A DNA stretch of 64,000 nt from Rhizobiales bacterium YIM 77505 (GTDB taxonomy: Bacteria; Pseudomonadota; Alphaproteobacteria; Rhizobiales; Beijerinckiaceae), in contig JQNH01000001.1 of the NCBI GenBank assembly GCA_000745135.1, forward strand, positions 2,046,001-2,110,000, in the 5' to 3' direction. Within the stretch, counting starts at the first letter, position 1. Every line of letters starts with the position of its first letter. Below the pieces are notes generated by a model. It was not told where the DNA came from and ran no database searches. It saw only the letters and a list, made by a program, of their open reading frames with translations. Made by a program: the position numbers and the translations under genes. Shown piece by piece: positions 1 to 8,243 of the stretch.

Positions 1-1
1 C

Positions 2-961
2 GTGTCTCGGGACGCGCATACCCTCATGCTGATCGTCATGGCGGCAAGCGCCCAGGGCTTCTTCATCCTGCTGGCCAACCGGCTTTATGGCAGCGCGGTC
101 GCCACCCTGCGCTCACGCGCGGAGAAGGATGCGATCTTTGCCGAGCTTCAGGAGGCCAAGGCCAATTCCGACGAGGCCAGGCGCCGGGCCGAAGAGGCCA
201 ATCTCGCCAAGTCCCGTTTTCTCGCCACCATGAGCCACGAGCTCCGCACGCCCCTGAACGCGATCCTCGGCTTCTCGGAGGTCATGAAGAACGAGGTCTT
301 CGGTCCCCATGCCTCGAGCGCCTACCGCGAATATGCAGGAGACATCCACAGCAGCGGTCAGCATCTCCTGACGCTCATCAACGAGATTCTCGATCTTTCG
401 CGCATCGAGGCCGGGCGCTACGAGCTGAAGGAAGAGGCGGTTCAGCTCGCCCACGTGGTGGACGACTGCCGCCACATGCTCAACCTGCGCGCGAAGGCGA
501 AGAACCAGACCATCCACGAGCTCGTCGATCCGGCGCTGCCACGGGTCTGGGCGGACGAGCGCGCGATCCGGCAGATCGTGCTCAATCTTCTGTCGAACGC
601 CATCAAGTTCACCCCGCCCGGGGGCGAGATCACGATCAAGGTCGGCTGGACCTCGTCGGGGGGCCAGTACGTCAGCGTGAAGGACACCGGGCCCGGCATT
701 CCGGAGGAGGAGATCCCGATCGTCATGTCCTCCTTCGGGCGGGGATCGCTCGCCATCAAGACCGCGGAGCAGGGATCAGGGCTCGGCCTTCCCATCGTCA
801 AGGGGCTGATCGACCTCCATGGCGGCACCTTCAAGCTGAAGTCCAAGCCGCGCGAGGGCACGGAAGCGATCGTCATCCTCCCCGCCGCCCGCGTCATCGA
901 CGCCCTGCCGGCGGTCGCCTTGGAGGACCCGGCCAAGGCCGCGGCCGCCCGGGCGGCATGA
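2..961 (+). CDS. Sensor histidine kinase, C-terminal part (PleC/DivJ-like)
   Basis: The gene is cut by the left edge of the window; 319 residues are visible. A hydrophobic stretch (visible residues 8-28) is followed by a short coiled coil, a HisKA domain whose phospho-acceptor His is visible residue 79 in the motif ATMSHELRTPLNA, and a HATPase_c domain with N box (NLLSNAIKF), G1 (DTGPGIPEEE) and G2 (GSGLGLPIVKGL). It should autophosphorylate and pass phosphate to a response regulator. The H-box sequence resembles the alphaproteobacterial PleC/DivJ/PdhS kinases, but the sensing region is outside the window, so the signal is unknown. It ends 36 bp before IS copy 1; no response regulator is adjacent in the window. 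Confidence 0.9.
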   Translation: MSRDAHTLMLIVMAASAQGFFILLANRLYGSAVATLRSRAEKDAIFAELQEAKANSDEARRRAEEANLAKSRFLATMSHELRTPLNAILGFSEVMKNEVFGPHASSAYREYAGDIHSSGQHLLTLINEILDLSRIEAGRYELKEEAVQLAHVVDDCRHMLNLRAKAKNQTIHELVDPALPRVWADERAIRQIVLNLLSNAIKFTPPGGEITIKVGWTSSGGQYVSVKDTGPGIPEEEIPIVMSSFGRGSLAIKTAEQGSGLGLPIVKGLIDLHGGTFKLKSKPREGTEAIVILPAARVIDALPAVALEDPAKAAAARAA

Positions 962-996
962 AGCGCCGGATGCCGGCATGCGAGAGGCCGGGCCTA

Positions 997-1831
997 GGTT
1001 CTGAACTCATAAAGGTTGAAGCGGATTGTGTGGGGTGATTCAAGGCTCCTGGACGGGAGGCTTGGTCATGGCGCGATACGATCTGTCGGAAACGGAGTGG
1101 CGGTTGATCGAGCCGCTTCTGCCGAACAAGCCGCGCGGGGTGGCGCGGGTCGATGACCGGCGGGTGCTCAACGGCATTTTCTATGTGCTGCGCACCGGCT
1201 CGCCGTGGCGCGACCTGCCGGAGCGCTACGGGCCGTACACGACTGTCTACAACCGCTTCAACAGGTGGGCCAAGCAGGGCGTCTGGCTCAAGGTGTTCGA
1301 GGCGCTCGCGGCCAAGTCGCCAGGGTCTCTGCACCTGATCGACTCCTCCATCGTGCGCGCCCATCAGCACGCGGCCGGCGGTAAAAAGGGGGCGCGGATC
1401 ACGCCATCGGCCGTTCTCGTGGAGGACTGACGACCAAGATCCACGCCGTCGTCGACGAGCAAGGGCTGCCCCTCCGCCTCGTCGTCTCGCCAGGGCAGGC
1501 CTCCGACAAGACCCTCGCTCCAGTCCTGCTGGCCGACCTGCCTCCCGCCAAGGCGCTCGTCGCCGACCGGGGCTACGACGCTCAGGCGATCCTCGACCTG
1601 GTGCGCCAGGCCGGCGGCGAGGCCCACATCCCGACCTGCCGCGACCGCAAGGTCCAACGCTCCGTCGCCCCGGCGCTCTACCGCCAGCGCAACCTCGTCG
1701 AGCGCTTCTTCTGTAAGCTCAAACACTTCCGCCGGATCGCCACACGCTTCGACAAGCTCGCCCGCAACTTCCTCTCAGCCGTCGCCCTCGCCTCAGCCCG
1801 TCTGTGGACCCGAGCTAATGAGTCCACTACC
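997..1831 (+). mobile_element. IS5-family insertion sequence, copy 1 (835 bp)
   Basis: The left end (GGTTCTGAACTCAT) and the right end read in reverse (GGTAGTGGACTCAT) form imperfect terminal inverted repeats. The dinucleotide TA is duplicated on each side (995-996 and 1832-1833). The element carries one transposase split into two frames. An identical copy lies at 55627-56461 in the same orientation. It is inserted in the TAG stop codon of the convergent cobT gene and leaves that protein unchanged. The TA duplication and two-frame transposase are typical of the IS427-like group of IS5. Confidence 0.92.
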
Positions 1832-1834
1832 TAA
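1068..1834 (+). CDS. IS5-family transposase made by -1 frameshift, copy 1
   Basis: The first frame starts at ATG 1068, 7 nt after a GGGAGG ribosome site, and stops at 1430. The second frame carries the rest of the protein and stops at 1832-1834. They join by a -1 shift; the run AAAAAG at 1383-1388 followed by GGGG is the obvious slippage site. The fused product is about 255 residues. It has an N-terminal DUF4096-like region, then DDE residues: Asp of IDSSIVRAH in the first frame, Asp of VADRGYD and Glu of NLVERFFCKLKH in the second. The stop codon TAA begins in the duplicated target TA, so it is not part of the IS proper. The -1 frame around the join reads DHAIGRSRGGLTTK, as in intact IS5 transposases. 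Confidence 0.88.
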
Positions 1835-2862
1835 GCGCCGGCAGACCGCTGCGCGAAGCCTGCCTGATCGGAGGTCGCCATGTCGCGATGGCAGGCCGCA
1901 GCCGCCTTGACGAGGCCGATCGCGAGGGCCGCTCCCGTTCCCTGCCCGAGCCGCAGCCCAAGGGCGAGCAGAGGGATCTTGCCGATCCGCTCCAGCACCT
2001 GCTGATGGGCCCCTTCCGCCGAAAGGTGTCCGGCGATGCAATGGTCGACGGCGCCGGGGTCGAGGGCGTGAAGAACCGCGGCGGCCGCGGTGGCCGCATA
2101 GCCGTCAAGCACCACCGGCACGCGCTGCAGCCGCGCGGCGATGATGGCTCCGGCGATCGCCGCGATCTCCCGTCCGCCGAGGCGCCGCAGGATCTCGAGA
2201 GGATCGTCCAGCGAGCCGCGATGCCGGTCGAGCGCCGCCTGCACCACCGCCACCTGGCGGGCACGGCCGACCTCGTCGAGGGCGCCCTCTCCGACCCATG
2301 TCTGTGGCGCTCCGCCATAAAGGGCGGCGTAGACGGCCGCGGCGACGACCGTGTTGCCGGCGTCCATGTCGCCGAGGGCAATGAGGTCGGTGCCGCCGGC
2401 CACCGCCTCCATGCCGAAGGCCATGGTGGCGACGCACGCCTTCTCCTCCATGGCCGGGCCGTCGGCGATGTCGCCGGTCGGCAGGTCGAGGGCAAGATCG
2501 AAGACCTTGAAGCCAAGGCCGTAGGTGGCGCAGATCTGGTTGATGGCCTGCCCACCGGCAGCGAAATTCTCCAGGATCCGCCGGCCCGTCTCGGGCGCAA
2601 AGCCGACGCCGGCGCGCCTCGCGACCCCGTGGCTCGCCGCGAAGACGCAGACGAGGGGCCGGTCGACGGACGGGGGCGCCCTGCCCTGCCAGGCCGCCAG
2701 CCATTCCACCAGCCATTCGAGGCGCCCAAGGCTCCCGGCGGGCTTGGCGAGATTCGCGTTGCGGTCCCGCACCGCGGCAACCGCCGCTTGATCGGGGCCC
2801 GGCATGGCGGCGATCAGGCGACGGATGTCGTCGAAGGGCGGGGCACTCGCCAGGTCGATCAT
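1831..2862 (-). CDS. cobT: Nicotinate-nucleotide:dimethylbenzimidazole phosphoribosyltransferase (CobT/CobU), variant active site
   Basis: CobT makes alpha-ribazole phosphate from dimethylbenzimidazole and nicotinate mononucleotide for the lower loop of cobalamin. The protein (343 residues from ATG 2862, preceded by GGAG; a TTG 36 bp upstream is also open) shows the family landmarks KPAGSLGRLE, ENFAAGGQAINQ, a GGREIAAIAG segment and GHLSAEGAH. Two positions differ from the well-studied enzymes: the GE(L/M)G.(G/A)NTT motif reads GDMDAGNTV (Asp165 in place of Glu), and the LRLGEG motif reads LRLGQG (Gln307, codon CAG, in place of the catalytic Glu). No cobS or other cobalamin gene is adjacent. 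Its stop TAG (1833-1831) is the insertion site of IS copy 1. It may be a specificity variant or an impaired enzyme. Confidence 0.88.
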   Translation of the reverse strand: MIDLASAPPFDDIRRLIAAMPGPDQAAVAAVRDRNANLAKPAGSLGRLEWLVEWLAAWQGRAPPSVDRPLVCVFAASHGVARRAGVGFAPETGRRILENFAAGGQAINQICATYGLGFKVFDLALDLPTGDIADGPAMEEKACVATMAFGMEAVAGGTDLIALGDMDAGNTVVAAAVYAALYGGAPQTWVGEGALDEVGRARQVAVVQAALDRHRGSLDDPLEILRRLGGREIAAIAGAIIAARLQRVPVVLDGYAATAAAAVLHALDPGAVDHCIAGHLSAEGAHQQVLERIGKIPLLALGLRLGQGTGAALAIGLVKAAAACHRDMATSDQAGFAQRSAGA

Positions 2863-3086
2863 GAGGGGCTCCGAAGGCGGTGCGACAGGGTTGGGCAAGA
2901 GCTTTAGGGGAGCTATAGGAGCACGCGTCCCTGGGGGGAAGTCAGCTCCAGAGCCGCGCCCGATCGGCTGGGCGCATGGCGTTCTCCTCCTGCTCGCCGA
3001 GGCCGTCGAGGGGCATCGTCACCCCCCCGATCGCTGCGCACCCTTGACCACGGCGAGGCCGTGACGAGATAGGATGGGCAGCGCCC

Positions 3087-3281
3087 ATGACCCCTGTTTC
3101 CAGCCCGTGCATCCGCGTCTGCGTCCTCGACCCCGAAACCGGGCTCTGCGAGGGATGCGGGCGCACGCGCGAGGAGATCGCCGACTGGTACCGCATGAGC
3201 GAGGATGAACGGCTGCGCATCATGGCCGAGCTCGAGGAGCGGATGCGCAAGGCGTTCGCGGCGGCCGACAGCAAGGGCTGA
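3087..3281 (+). CDS. DUF1289 domain small Cys-rich protein
   Basis: A 64-residue protein with the DUF1289 pattern: CIRVCVLDPETGLCEGCGRT near the N-terminus, then EEIADWYRMSEDERLRI. Four cysteines (residues 8, 12, 21 and 24) suggest a metal or Fe-S site, but no function is established. It starts at ATG 3087 and ends 4 nt before the likely GTG start of the next gene, so the two are probably co-transcribed. It is divergent from cobT, an arrangement common in rhizobia, where DUF1289, a TIGR02281 protease and cobalamin genes cluster. Confidence 0.85.
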   Translation: MTPVSSPCIRVCVLDPETGLCEGCGRTREEIADWYRMSEDERLRIMAELEERMRKAFAAADSKG

Positions 3282-3285
3282 GAGA

Positions 3286-3981
3286 GTGGGCGCGCTGGCC
3301 CTCGGCGTTATCCTGCTTGCCGCCGCCGTCCTCGTCACGTGGCGAGGCGAGGAGCCGATCGCCGGCCTGACGAAGGAGGAATTCGCGGCCGTGGCCTCCC
3401 TCGGCGCGCTCGCGCTCCTTATGGCAAGCGGCGTGATCAGCGCATTCCGGGGCCGTTTTCTCGATGGCGTGCGCGCCTTGGCGACGTGGGCGGCGCTCGG
3501 GCTCGCGCTCGTGGCGGGCTACAGCTACCGCTTCGAGCTCCAGGAGGTCGCGTCCCGCCTTGCAGCCGAATTGATGCCGGGCGAGGCCACGGTGACGCCC
3601 GCCGGCGAGGTCGTCGTGTCGCGCCGGATCGACGGCAGCTTCGTCGTAAATGGCGCGGTGAACGGCCGGCCGGTACGGTTCATCTTCGACACCGGGGCAA
3701 GCGCGGTGGTGCTCACGGCGGAAACCGCCGCATCGGCGGGCTTCGAGCCGAGCTCGCTCACCTATTCCGTTCCCGTGGCGACCGCGAACGGGCGCACGCT
3801 GGCAGCGCTGGTGACGCTGGACCGGGTCACGATCGGCTCCATCACCGAAGAGCGCGTCCGCGCCCTTGTCGCCCGGCCGGGAGCGCTGCGCGAGAACCTC
3901 CTCGGCATGACCTTCCTCGAGCGGCTCGCCTCCTACGAGGTCCGCAACAACCGCCTGACGCTGCGCGGCCGAGGCGCCTAA
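3286..3981 (+). CDS. Membrane-anchored retropepsin-like aspartic protease (TIGR02281 type)
   Basis: The start is taken as GTG 3286, just after the DUF1289 stop; this gives 231 residues beginning with a membrane segment. Three hydrophobic segments (about residues 1-18, 38-58 and 66-84) precede a single retropepsin-like domain with the motif IFDTGASAVVLT, in which Asp is the catalytic residue; the domain ends with the usual GMTFLERLASYE segment. Clan AA proteases with one DTG motif act as dimers. The catalytic domain is probably periplasmic; substrates are unknown. The DUF1289 neighbour is conserved context. Confidence 0.85.
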   Translation: MGALALGVILLAAAVLVTWRGEEPIAGLTKEEFAAVASLGALALLMASGVISAFRGRFLDGVRALATWAALGLALVAGYSYRFELQEVASRLAAELMPGEATVTPAGEVVVSRRIDGSFVVNGAVNGRPVRFIFDTGASAVVLTAETAASAGFEPSSLTYSVPVATANGRTLAALVTLDRVTIGSITEERVRALVARPGALRENLLGMTFLERLASYEVRNNRLTLRGRGA

Positions 3982-3984
3982 AGG

Positions 3985-4006
3985 CGATTCCCCATTCGCG
4001 GAATCG
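3985..4006. terminator. Hairpin after the protease gene
   Basis: CGATTCC (3985-3991) and GGAATCG (4000-4006) form a perfect 7-bp stem with an 8-nt loop, 3 nt after the protease stop codon and upstream of the quinone oxidoreductase. There is no T run, so it is at best a weak terminator or an mRNA-end stabiliser. Each arm contains a GANTC site. Confidence 0.35.
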
Positions 4007-4043
4007 GCTCTAAGAGGCAGGATCGGATTGAAGGACCCTGCCC

Positions 4044-5054
4044 ATGCCGCTCCCCTCCGAAATGACCGCCATCGAAATCTCGAGCCCGGGCGAGCCCGAC
4101 GTGCTTCGCCCCGCCAAGCGGCCCATGCCGACGATTGGCGACGAGGACGTGTTGATCGAGGTGCATGCTGCCGGCGTCAATCGTCCGGACGTCCTCCAGC
4201 GTCGCGGCAGCTACGATCCCCCGCCCGGGGTGACCGATATTCCAGGTCTTGAAGTAGCCGGCCGCATCGTGGCGGTCGGCGCGGCTGTCCGGGATTTCGA
4301 GGTCGGCGACGAGGTCTGCGCCCTTGTGGCCGGCGGCGGCTATGCGGAATATTGCGCTGCGCCTGCCGGGCAGTGCCTGACGGTGCCGCCGGGATTCTCG
4401 ATGGTCGAGGCGGCGGCCCTGCCCGAGACCTTCTTCACGGTGTGGACGAACGTCTTCGAGCGCGGCCACCTGCAGCGGGGCGAGACGCTCCTTGTGCATG
4501 GCGGCTCCTCCGGCATCGGCACCACCGCCATCCAGATGGCGAGGGCGTTCGGCGCGCGGGTGTTCGTGACGGCTGGCAGCGCCGAGAAGTGCAAGGCCTG
4601 CGAGGCGCTCGGCGCCGAGCGCGCCATCAACTACCGCGACGAGGACTTCGTGAAGGTGGTGGCCGAGCTGACCGGTGGACGGGGAGTCGACGTGGTGCTC
4701 GACATGGTCGGCGGCGACTACATCGCCCGCAGCATCCAGGCCATGGCCGTGGACGGGCGGCATGTGAGCATCGCCTTCCTCCAGGGGGCCAAGGTGACGC
4801 TCAACATGTTTCCCGTCATGACCAAGCGCCTGACGCTCACCGGCTCGACCCTGCGCGCCCGGCCGGTGGCGGCCAAGGCCGCCATCGCGGCACAGCTGCG
4901 CGAGAAGGTCTGGCCGCTCCTCTCGCAGCGGGAGCTCCGGCCGGTGATCTACAAGACCTTTCCGCTGGAGCAGGCAGCGGAGAGCCACGCGCTCATGGAG
5001 AGCAGCCAGCACATCGGCAAGATCGTCCTGACCGTCCGCGGCGAGGCAGGCTGA
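4044..5054 (+). CDS. NAD(P)H-quinone oxidoreductase, zinc-free MDR family (PIG3/QOR type)
   Basis: A 336-residue medium-chain dehydrogenase/reductase. The N-terminal GroES-like domain contains VNRPDVLQRRGSYDPPPG and DIPGLEVAG, as in the TIGR02824 (PIG3) family. The Rossmann domain has the AXXGXXG-type motif VHGGSSGIGTTAIQMARA, then GVDVVLDMVGGDY. No structural zinc cysteines are present. It probably reduces quinones or other enone substrates with NADPH in the cytosol. It has its own upstream region and converges on the M81 peptidase gene, 12 bp away. Confidence 0.9.
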   Translation: MPLPSEMTAIEISSPGEPDVLRPAKRPMPTIGDEDVLIEVHAAGVNRPDVLQRRGSYDPPPGVTDIPGLEVAGRIVAVGAAVRDFEVGDEVCALVAGGGYAEYCAAPAGQCLTVPPGFSMVEAAALPETFFTVWTNVFERGHLQRGETLLVHGGSSGIGTTAIQMARAFGARVFVTAGSAEKCKACEALGAERAINYRDEDFVKVVAELTGGRGVDVVLDMVGGDYIARSIQAMAVDGRHVSIAFLQGAKVTLNMFPVMTKRLTLTGSTLRARPVAAKAAIAAQLREKVWPLLSQRELRPVIYKTFPLEQAAESHALMESSQHIGKIVLTVRGEAG

Positions 5055-5066
5055 GGCAAGCCAACC

Positions 5067-6554
5067 TCAAGCTGTTCGAGGCCGCAGGCGCACGCCCGGG
5101 CGGAGGTTTCGGAAGGTGAAGCTTGCCGGGTCCTCCCGGTTCACGCCCGGCGCGAGGCAGATGATCACCCGTTCGGCGATATCCTGGAAGCCGGAGCGGA
5201 AATGGGCCGAGCTCTTTACCGCCACGATCGCCCGGCTCTCGAGGGGCACGCCGATATGCGTGAATGTCTCCTTGTGGATCGGCTGCTGGCGGATGCTCGC
5301 CACGAGCACCTCCACGCCGTCCTGGGCCAGGAGCGCCGTCGGGCCAAGGTTCGCGACCGCGGCGCGCAGCATCGGCGAGGTGCCGCGGAACGTCCCGTCG
5401 CTCAAGGCCGCGACGCGCCACGGGCCAGGCAGCGGCTCCTGGCCCGGGCCCTCGCCATGCCCGCCAAGGCTCGCCAGCGTCCCGCCGACGCCAAGCGCAT
5501 GGGCTTGCCCCGCTGCGGCAGGATCGTGGAAGACGCCGACGACGGCCCGCTGCGCCTTCTGCCGCAGAAGTTCAGCGACAAGACCAGTGGTGTTCGAGGG
5601 CGCCCCGGCACCGGGATTGTCCTGCGTGTCGGCGAGGACCACCGGCCGGGTGGCTGACCGCGCGATCCGCAACGCCTCCTGCACCGCCTCTTCAACGGGC
5701 AAGGGCCGGTGAGCGGCAAAGGCAGGTTCCGCCGCGAGCAGCGCCTCGAACACGCGATCGGTCGCCTGGTCGACCCTTGCCTGGTCGCCGCCATAGGCCG
5801 TGACGCTCGGACCGACATCGTGAATATCGGCCGGCGGAAAACCCATGTTGAGCGACAGGTGAACGCCTGTTTCCGCCTCGATGCGCCCCAGCGTCTCGTA
5901 GAGCCCCTTCGCCGGCTCCAGATAGGTGCAGCCCGTCGTCACGGGCACAAGGAACGGGGCCTGGCGCAGCGCCCTCGCCGGACGGGGTTTCCAGGCCAGC
6001 ACCCGGTCGAGCCATGTGGCGCAGCGCTCCCCCGAAGCGCCCCAATCAACATGGGGATAGGTCCGGTAGGACGAGATGAAGTCAGCAATCTCAACCATCT
6101 GCGCCGAGACATTGGCGTGAAGATCGAGCGAGACGAGGATGGGGACCTCGGGCCCCACAACGTGACGGACGCGGCGCAGAAGCTCGCCTTCGCCATCATC
6201 GAAGCTTGCCGTCACCATGGCCCCATGCAGCTCGAGGAACACGGCGTCGACCGGGGTCCGGCGCAGCCCGTCGACCATCAGCCCGGCCATGCGCTCGAAG
6301 GCGTCGTCGGTCACCTTGCCGCCAGGCATGGCGCCGGCCCAGGCGAGCGGCACCATCCGATGCCCCGCCCTCTCGGCGGCGTTCATGAACTGGGCGATCG
6401 CCAGGTTGATGCCGCGGAACGCGGTGAGGATTCCCTCGCCGACGGTCGCGGTCGGCCAGGGGCCGGCGGTGACGAAATCGTCCCAGCCGGTCGGCCGGTC
6501 GACGAAGGTGTTGGTTTCGTGCAGGAACCCGCCCACCGCGATGCGCAACGCCAT
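5067..6554 (-). CDS. M81 family metallopeptidase (MlrC/microcystinase C-like)
   Basis: The protein has 495 residues from ATG 6554, which is preceded by GAGGGAA; a GTG 24 nt upstream is in frame but less likely. It shows the M81 pattern: RIAVGGFLHETNTF at the N-terminus, then VFLELHGAM and LVSLDLHANVS, whose Asp and His residues bind zinc in this family, and later VLADTQDNPGAGAPS. The best-known member, MlrC, cleaves linearised microcystin peptides, but most members have unknown substrates, and this annotation should not be read as microcystin use. No signal peptide is visible. The gene stands alone. Confidence 0.88.
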   Translation of the reverse strand: MALRIAVGGFLHETNTFVDRPTGWDDFVTAGPWPTATVGEGILTAFRGINLAIAQFMNAAERAGHRMVPLAWAGAMPGGKVTDDAFERMAGLMVDGLRRTPVDAVFLELHGAMVTASFDDGEGELLRRVRHVVGPEVPILVSLDLHANVSAQMVEIADFISSYRTYPHVDWGASGERCATWLDRVLAWKPRPARALRQAPFLVPVTTGCTYLEPAKGLYETLGRIEAETGVHLSLNMGFPPADIHDVGPSVTAYGGDQARVDQATDRVFEALLAAEPAFAAHRPLPVEEAVQEALRIARSATRPVVLADTQDNPGAGAPSNTTGLVAELLRQKAQRAVVGVFHDPAAAGQAHALGVGGTLASLGGHGEGPGQEPLPGPWRVAALSDGTFRGTSPMLRAAVANLGPTALLAQDGVEVLVASIRQQPIHKETFTHIGVPLESRAIVAVKSSAHFRSGFQDIAERVIICLAPGVNREDPASFTFRNLRPGVRLRPRTA

Positions 6555-6644
6555 GCCGCTTTCCCTCACCTTCCTCACGGTCTTCCAGGGGCCGGATCTC
6601 GCCAGGAGCGCCGGGCGCTCTCTGGCAGGTTCATGTCTTTCCGA

Positions 6645-7241
6645 TCACTCGGCGGTGCCGGGATTTCCAGCCTCTTCGGCGGCAGGCGGCCCGAGGCCGA
6701 GCTCGCCGACCGGAGCGAGGATGGGCGGCGTCACGATCACGGGCTCGCGCCGGCGTGGCGCCCCGTTCTTCCCGGTCCGGCGCGGCCTTGCCGTGCCGTT
6801 CGCTCCAGCCGCCGCAGGAGATGGCGGCCGCCATTCGTGAAAGACGATCTGAACCCGCGGGACCACGGTCTCGTCCCCCTGCTGGCGCCGCTCGAACTGG
6901 AGCAGATCGAAATAGGCGCAGCGCGAGCGCGCCGGATAGACGCGACACACCGCCGGCCGGGCCTCGTAGATGGTGCAACGGCGCGTCTCCCGGTCCAGGA
7001 ACTGGCAGGCCTCGCCGAGCACCTCGTCCGGCGTTCGCCGCAGCACGCGCTCGCCATCGCGAAGCTTCGTGAAACGGCGCTCCGCCGCCACGGAGGACAG
7101 GTTGAAATGCCTGGCGAGCCGGTTCAGGTCACGCTTGGTGACCTTCACGCGCTCATAGACGGCGCAGCAGAAGGCCGGACACTTGCCGCAGTCGTAATGG
7201 ACGCGCGCAGGCTCGTCGGGGGTGGGGCTCGGCTTGGGCAT
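6645..7241 (-). CDS. YkgJ-family cysteine cluster protein
   Basis: A 198-residue protein with the CxBA/YkgJ-type pattern: CGKCPAFCC near the N-terminus, CQFLD and CTIYEARPAVCRVYPARSRC in the middle. The cysteines probably bind zinc or an Fe-S cluster; no reaction is established. The last 60 residues are Pro/Ala/Arg-rich and of low complexity. It starts at ATG 7241 and is divergent from gcrA across about 250 bp that carries four GANTC sites. Confidence 0.82.
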   Translation of the reverse strand: MPKPSPTPDEPARVHYDCGKCPAFCCAVYERVKVTKRDLNRLARHFNLSSVAAERRFTKLRDGERVLRRTPDEVLGEACQFLDRETRRCTIYEARPAVCRVYPARSRCAYFDLLQFERRQQGDETVVPRVQIVFHEWRPPSPAAAGANGTARPRRTGKNGAPRRREPVIVTPPILAPVGELGLGPPAAEEAGNPGTAE

Positions 7242-7246
7242 GAAAA

Positions 7247-7451
7247 GAGTCGACTCGACGTCCCGACCCTAGGCCTTCCCCTCCCCCGGCGATAGCCCTT
7301 CGGCGCACAGATGCCGCTTCAAATAGCGGCTCGAAGCCGTTGAACTGCAACGGCGTGTGTCAAACTGAGACAGCCTCCACCTCTTGCGCTGGACCCATGC
7401 GACGTTGAATCATGGGGATAAGTTTCGTTGGCCCTGGACATGCTGCGAATC
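7247..7451. promoter_or_regulatory. GANTC-rich intergenic region upstream of gcrA
   Basis: Between the YkgJ-type gene and gcrA there are four GANTC sites: GAGTC at 7247, the abutting GACTC at 7252, and GAATC at 7407 and 7447. GANTC is the CcrM methylation site in alphaproteobacteria, and GcrA acts with sigma-70 at methylated GANTC promoters. This suggests methylation-dependent control, perhaps autoregulation, but no -10/-35 pair was assigned. Confidence 0.4.
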
Positions 7452-7493
7452 AGCAACGTCCGATGCCGGTCGACGCCAAGTAGGAGTATCGCC

Positions 7494-8150
7494 ATGGAAT
7501 GGGCGCCCAAGCAGGTCGCCAGGCTCAGGGCCCTCTGGGCTCGCGGGGTCAGCGCCCAGGAGATCGCCGAGAGGCTCGGCGGCAGCGTGACCAAGGGAGC
7601 GGTGCTCGGCAAGGTCCGACGGCTGGGATTGGAACGGGCTGAGCCAGGGCAACGGAAGAAGGCCTCGGCCCGCCCGGCCACCCGGCCGAAGCCGTCCGTC
7701 GGATCGTCGCCCAGGACCAAGGCGGCCGCAAAGGTGGCGTCCAAGGCGGCGGCGAAAGGGACGATGACGCCGACCTCGAAGCGCTCGCCCGCAGTGAAAG
7801 CGGACCCGGCGAGGTCTGCCCCGACAAGGCCCGCCCCGGCAGCGCGAACCGCCAGAAAGCCTGCGCCGGCAGCGACGACCGCGCCATCGCCATCCGCTCA
7901 GGCCGTCAAGGCAGGACCGCAAGCGCCGGAGAAGCGGCCGAAACCGGAGACGCCGAGCGAGAAGCAGACGGGCTTCCGCATTCTTGATTTGCGCCATGGG
8001 CAGTGCCGCTGGCCGCTCGGCGGCTTCCTCGATGCGCCGCGCTTCTTCTGTGGCGCGCCGACGGTCGGCGACAGTTCCTGGTGCGCGGAGCACGCCGCGA
8101 TCGCGCTTGGACGCAAGCCGGGGACCGGTGAGGCCCGCTCGGCCGCGTAA
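7494..8150 (+). CDS. gcrA: GcrA cell-cycle regulator
   Basis: The protein has 218 residues; ATG 7494 is chosen because of the TAGGAG site at 7481-7486. The N-terminus (residues 1-45) is the GcrA helix-turn-helix: WAPKQVARLRALWARGVSAQ then GGSVTKGAVLGKVRRLGL. The C-terminus (about residues 163-205) is the conserved sigma-70-contacting part: ILDLRHGQCRWPLG, FFCGAP, WCAEHAAIA. A roughly 110-residue Ala/Pro/Lys-rich linker joins them. GcrA recruits RNA polymerase to CcrM-methylated promoters and controls S-phase and division genes in Caulobacter and relatives. The GANTC cluster upstream fits this network. Confidence 0.93.
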   Translation: MEWAPKQVARLRALWARGVSAQEIAERLGGSVTKGAVLGKVRRLGLERAEPGQRKKASARPATRPKPSVGSSPRTKAAAKVASKAAAKGTMTPTSKRSPAVKADPARSAPTRPAPAARTARKPAPAATTAPSPSAQAVKAGPQAPEKRPKPETPSEKQTGFRILDLRHGQCRWPLGGFLDAPRFFCGAPTVGDSSWCAEHAAIALGRKPGTGEARSAA

Positions 8151-8243
8151 GGCGCCTGCGATCGCGTCCTTTCCGTCGGGTCGGGAACCAGCGGCCACGC
8201 CTTGCGTTGAAGGGCGGGTTATGCGTTTTGGTGGGAGGACGCC

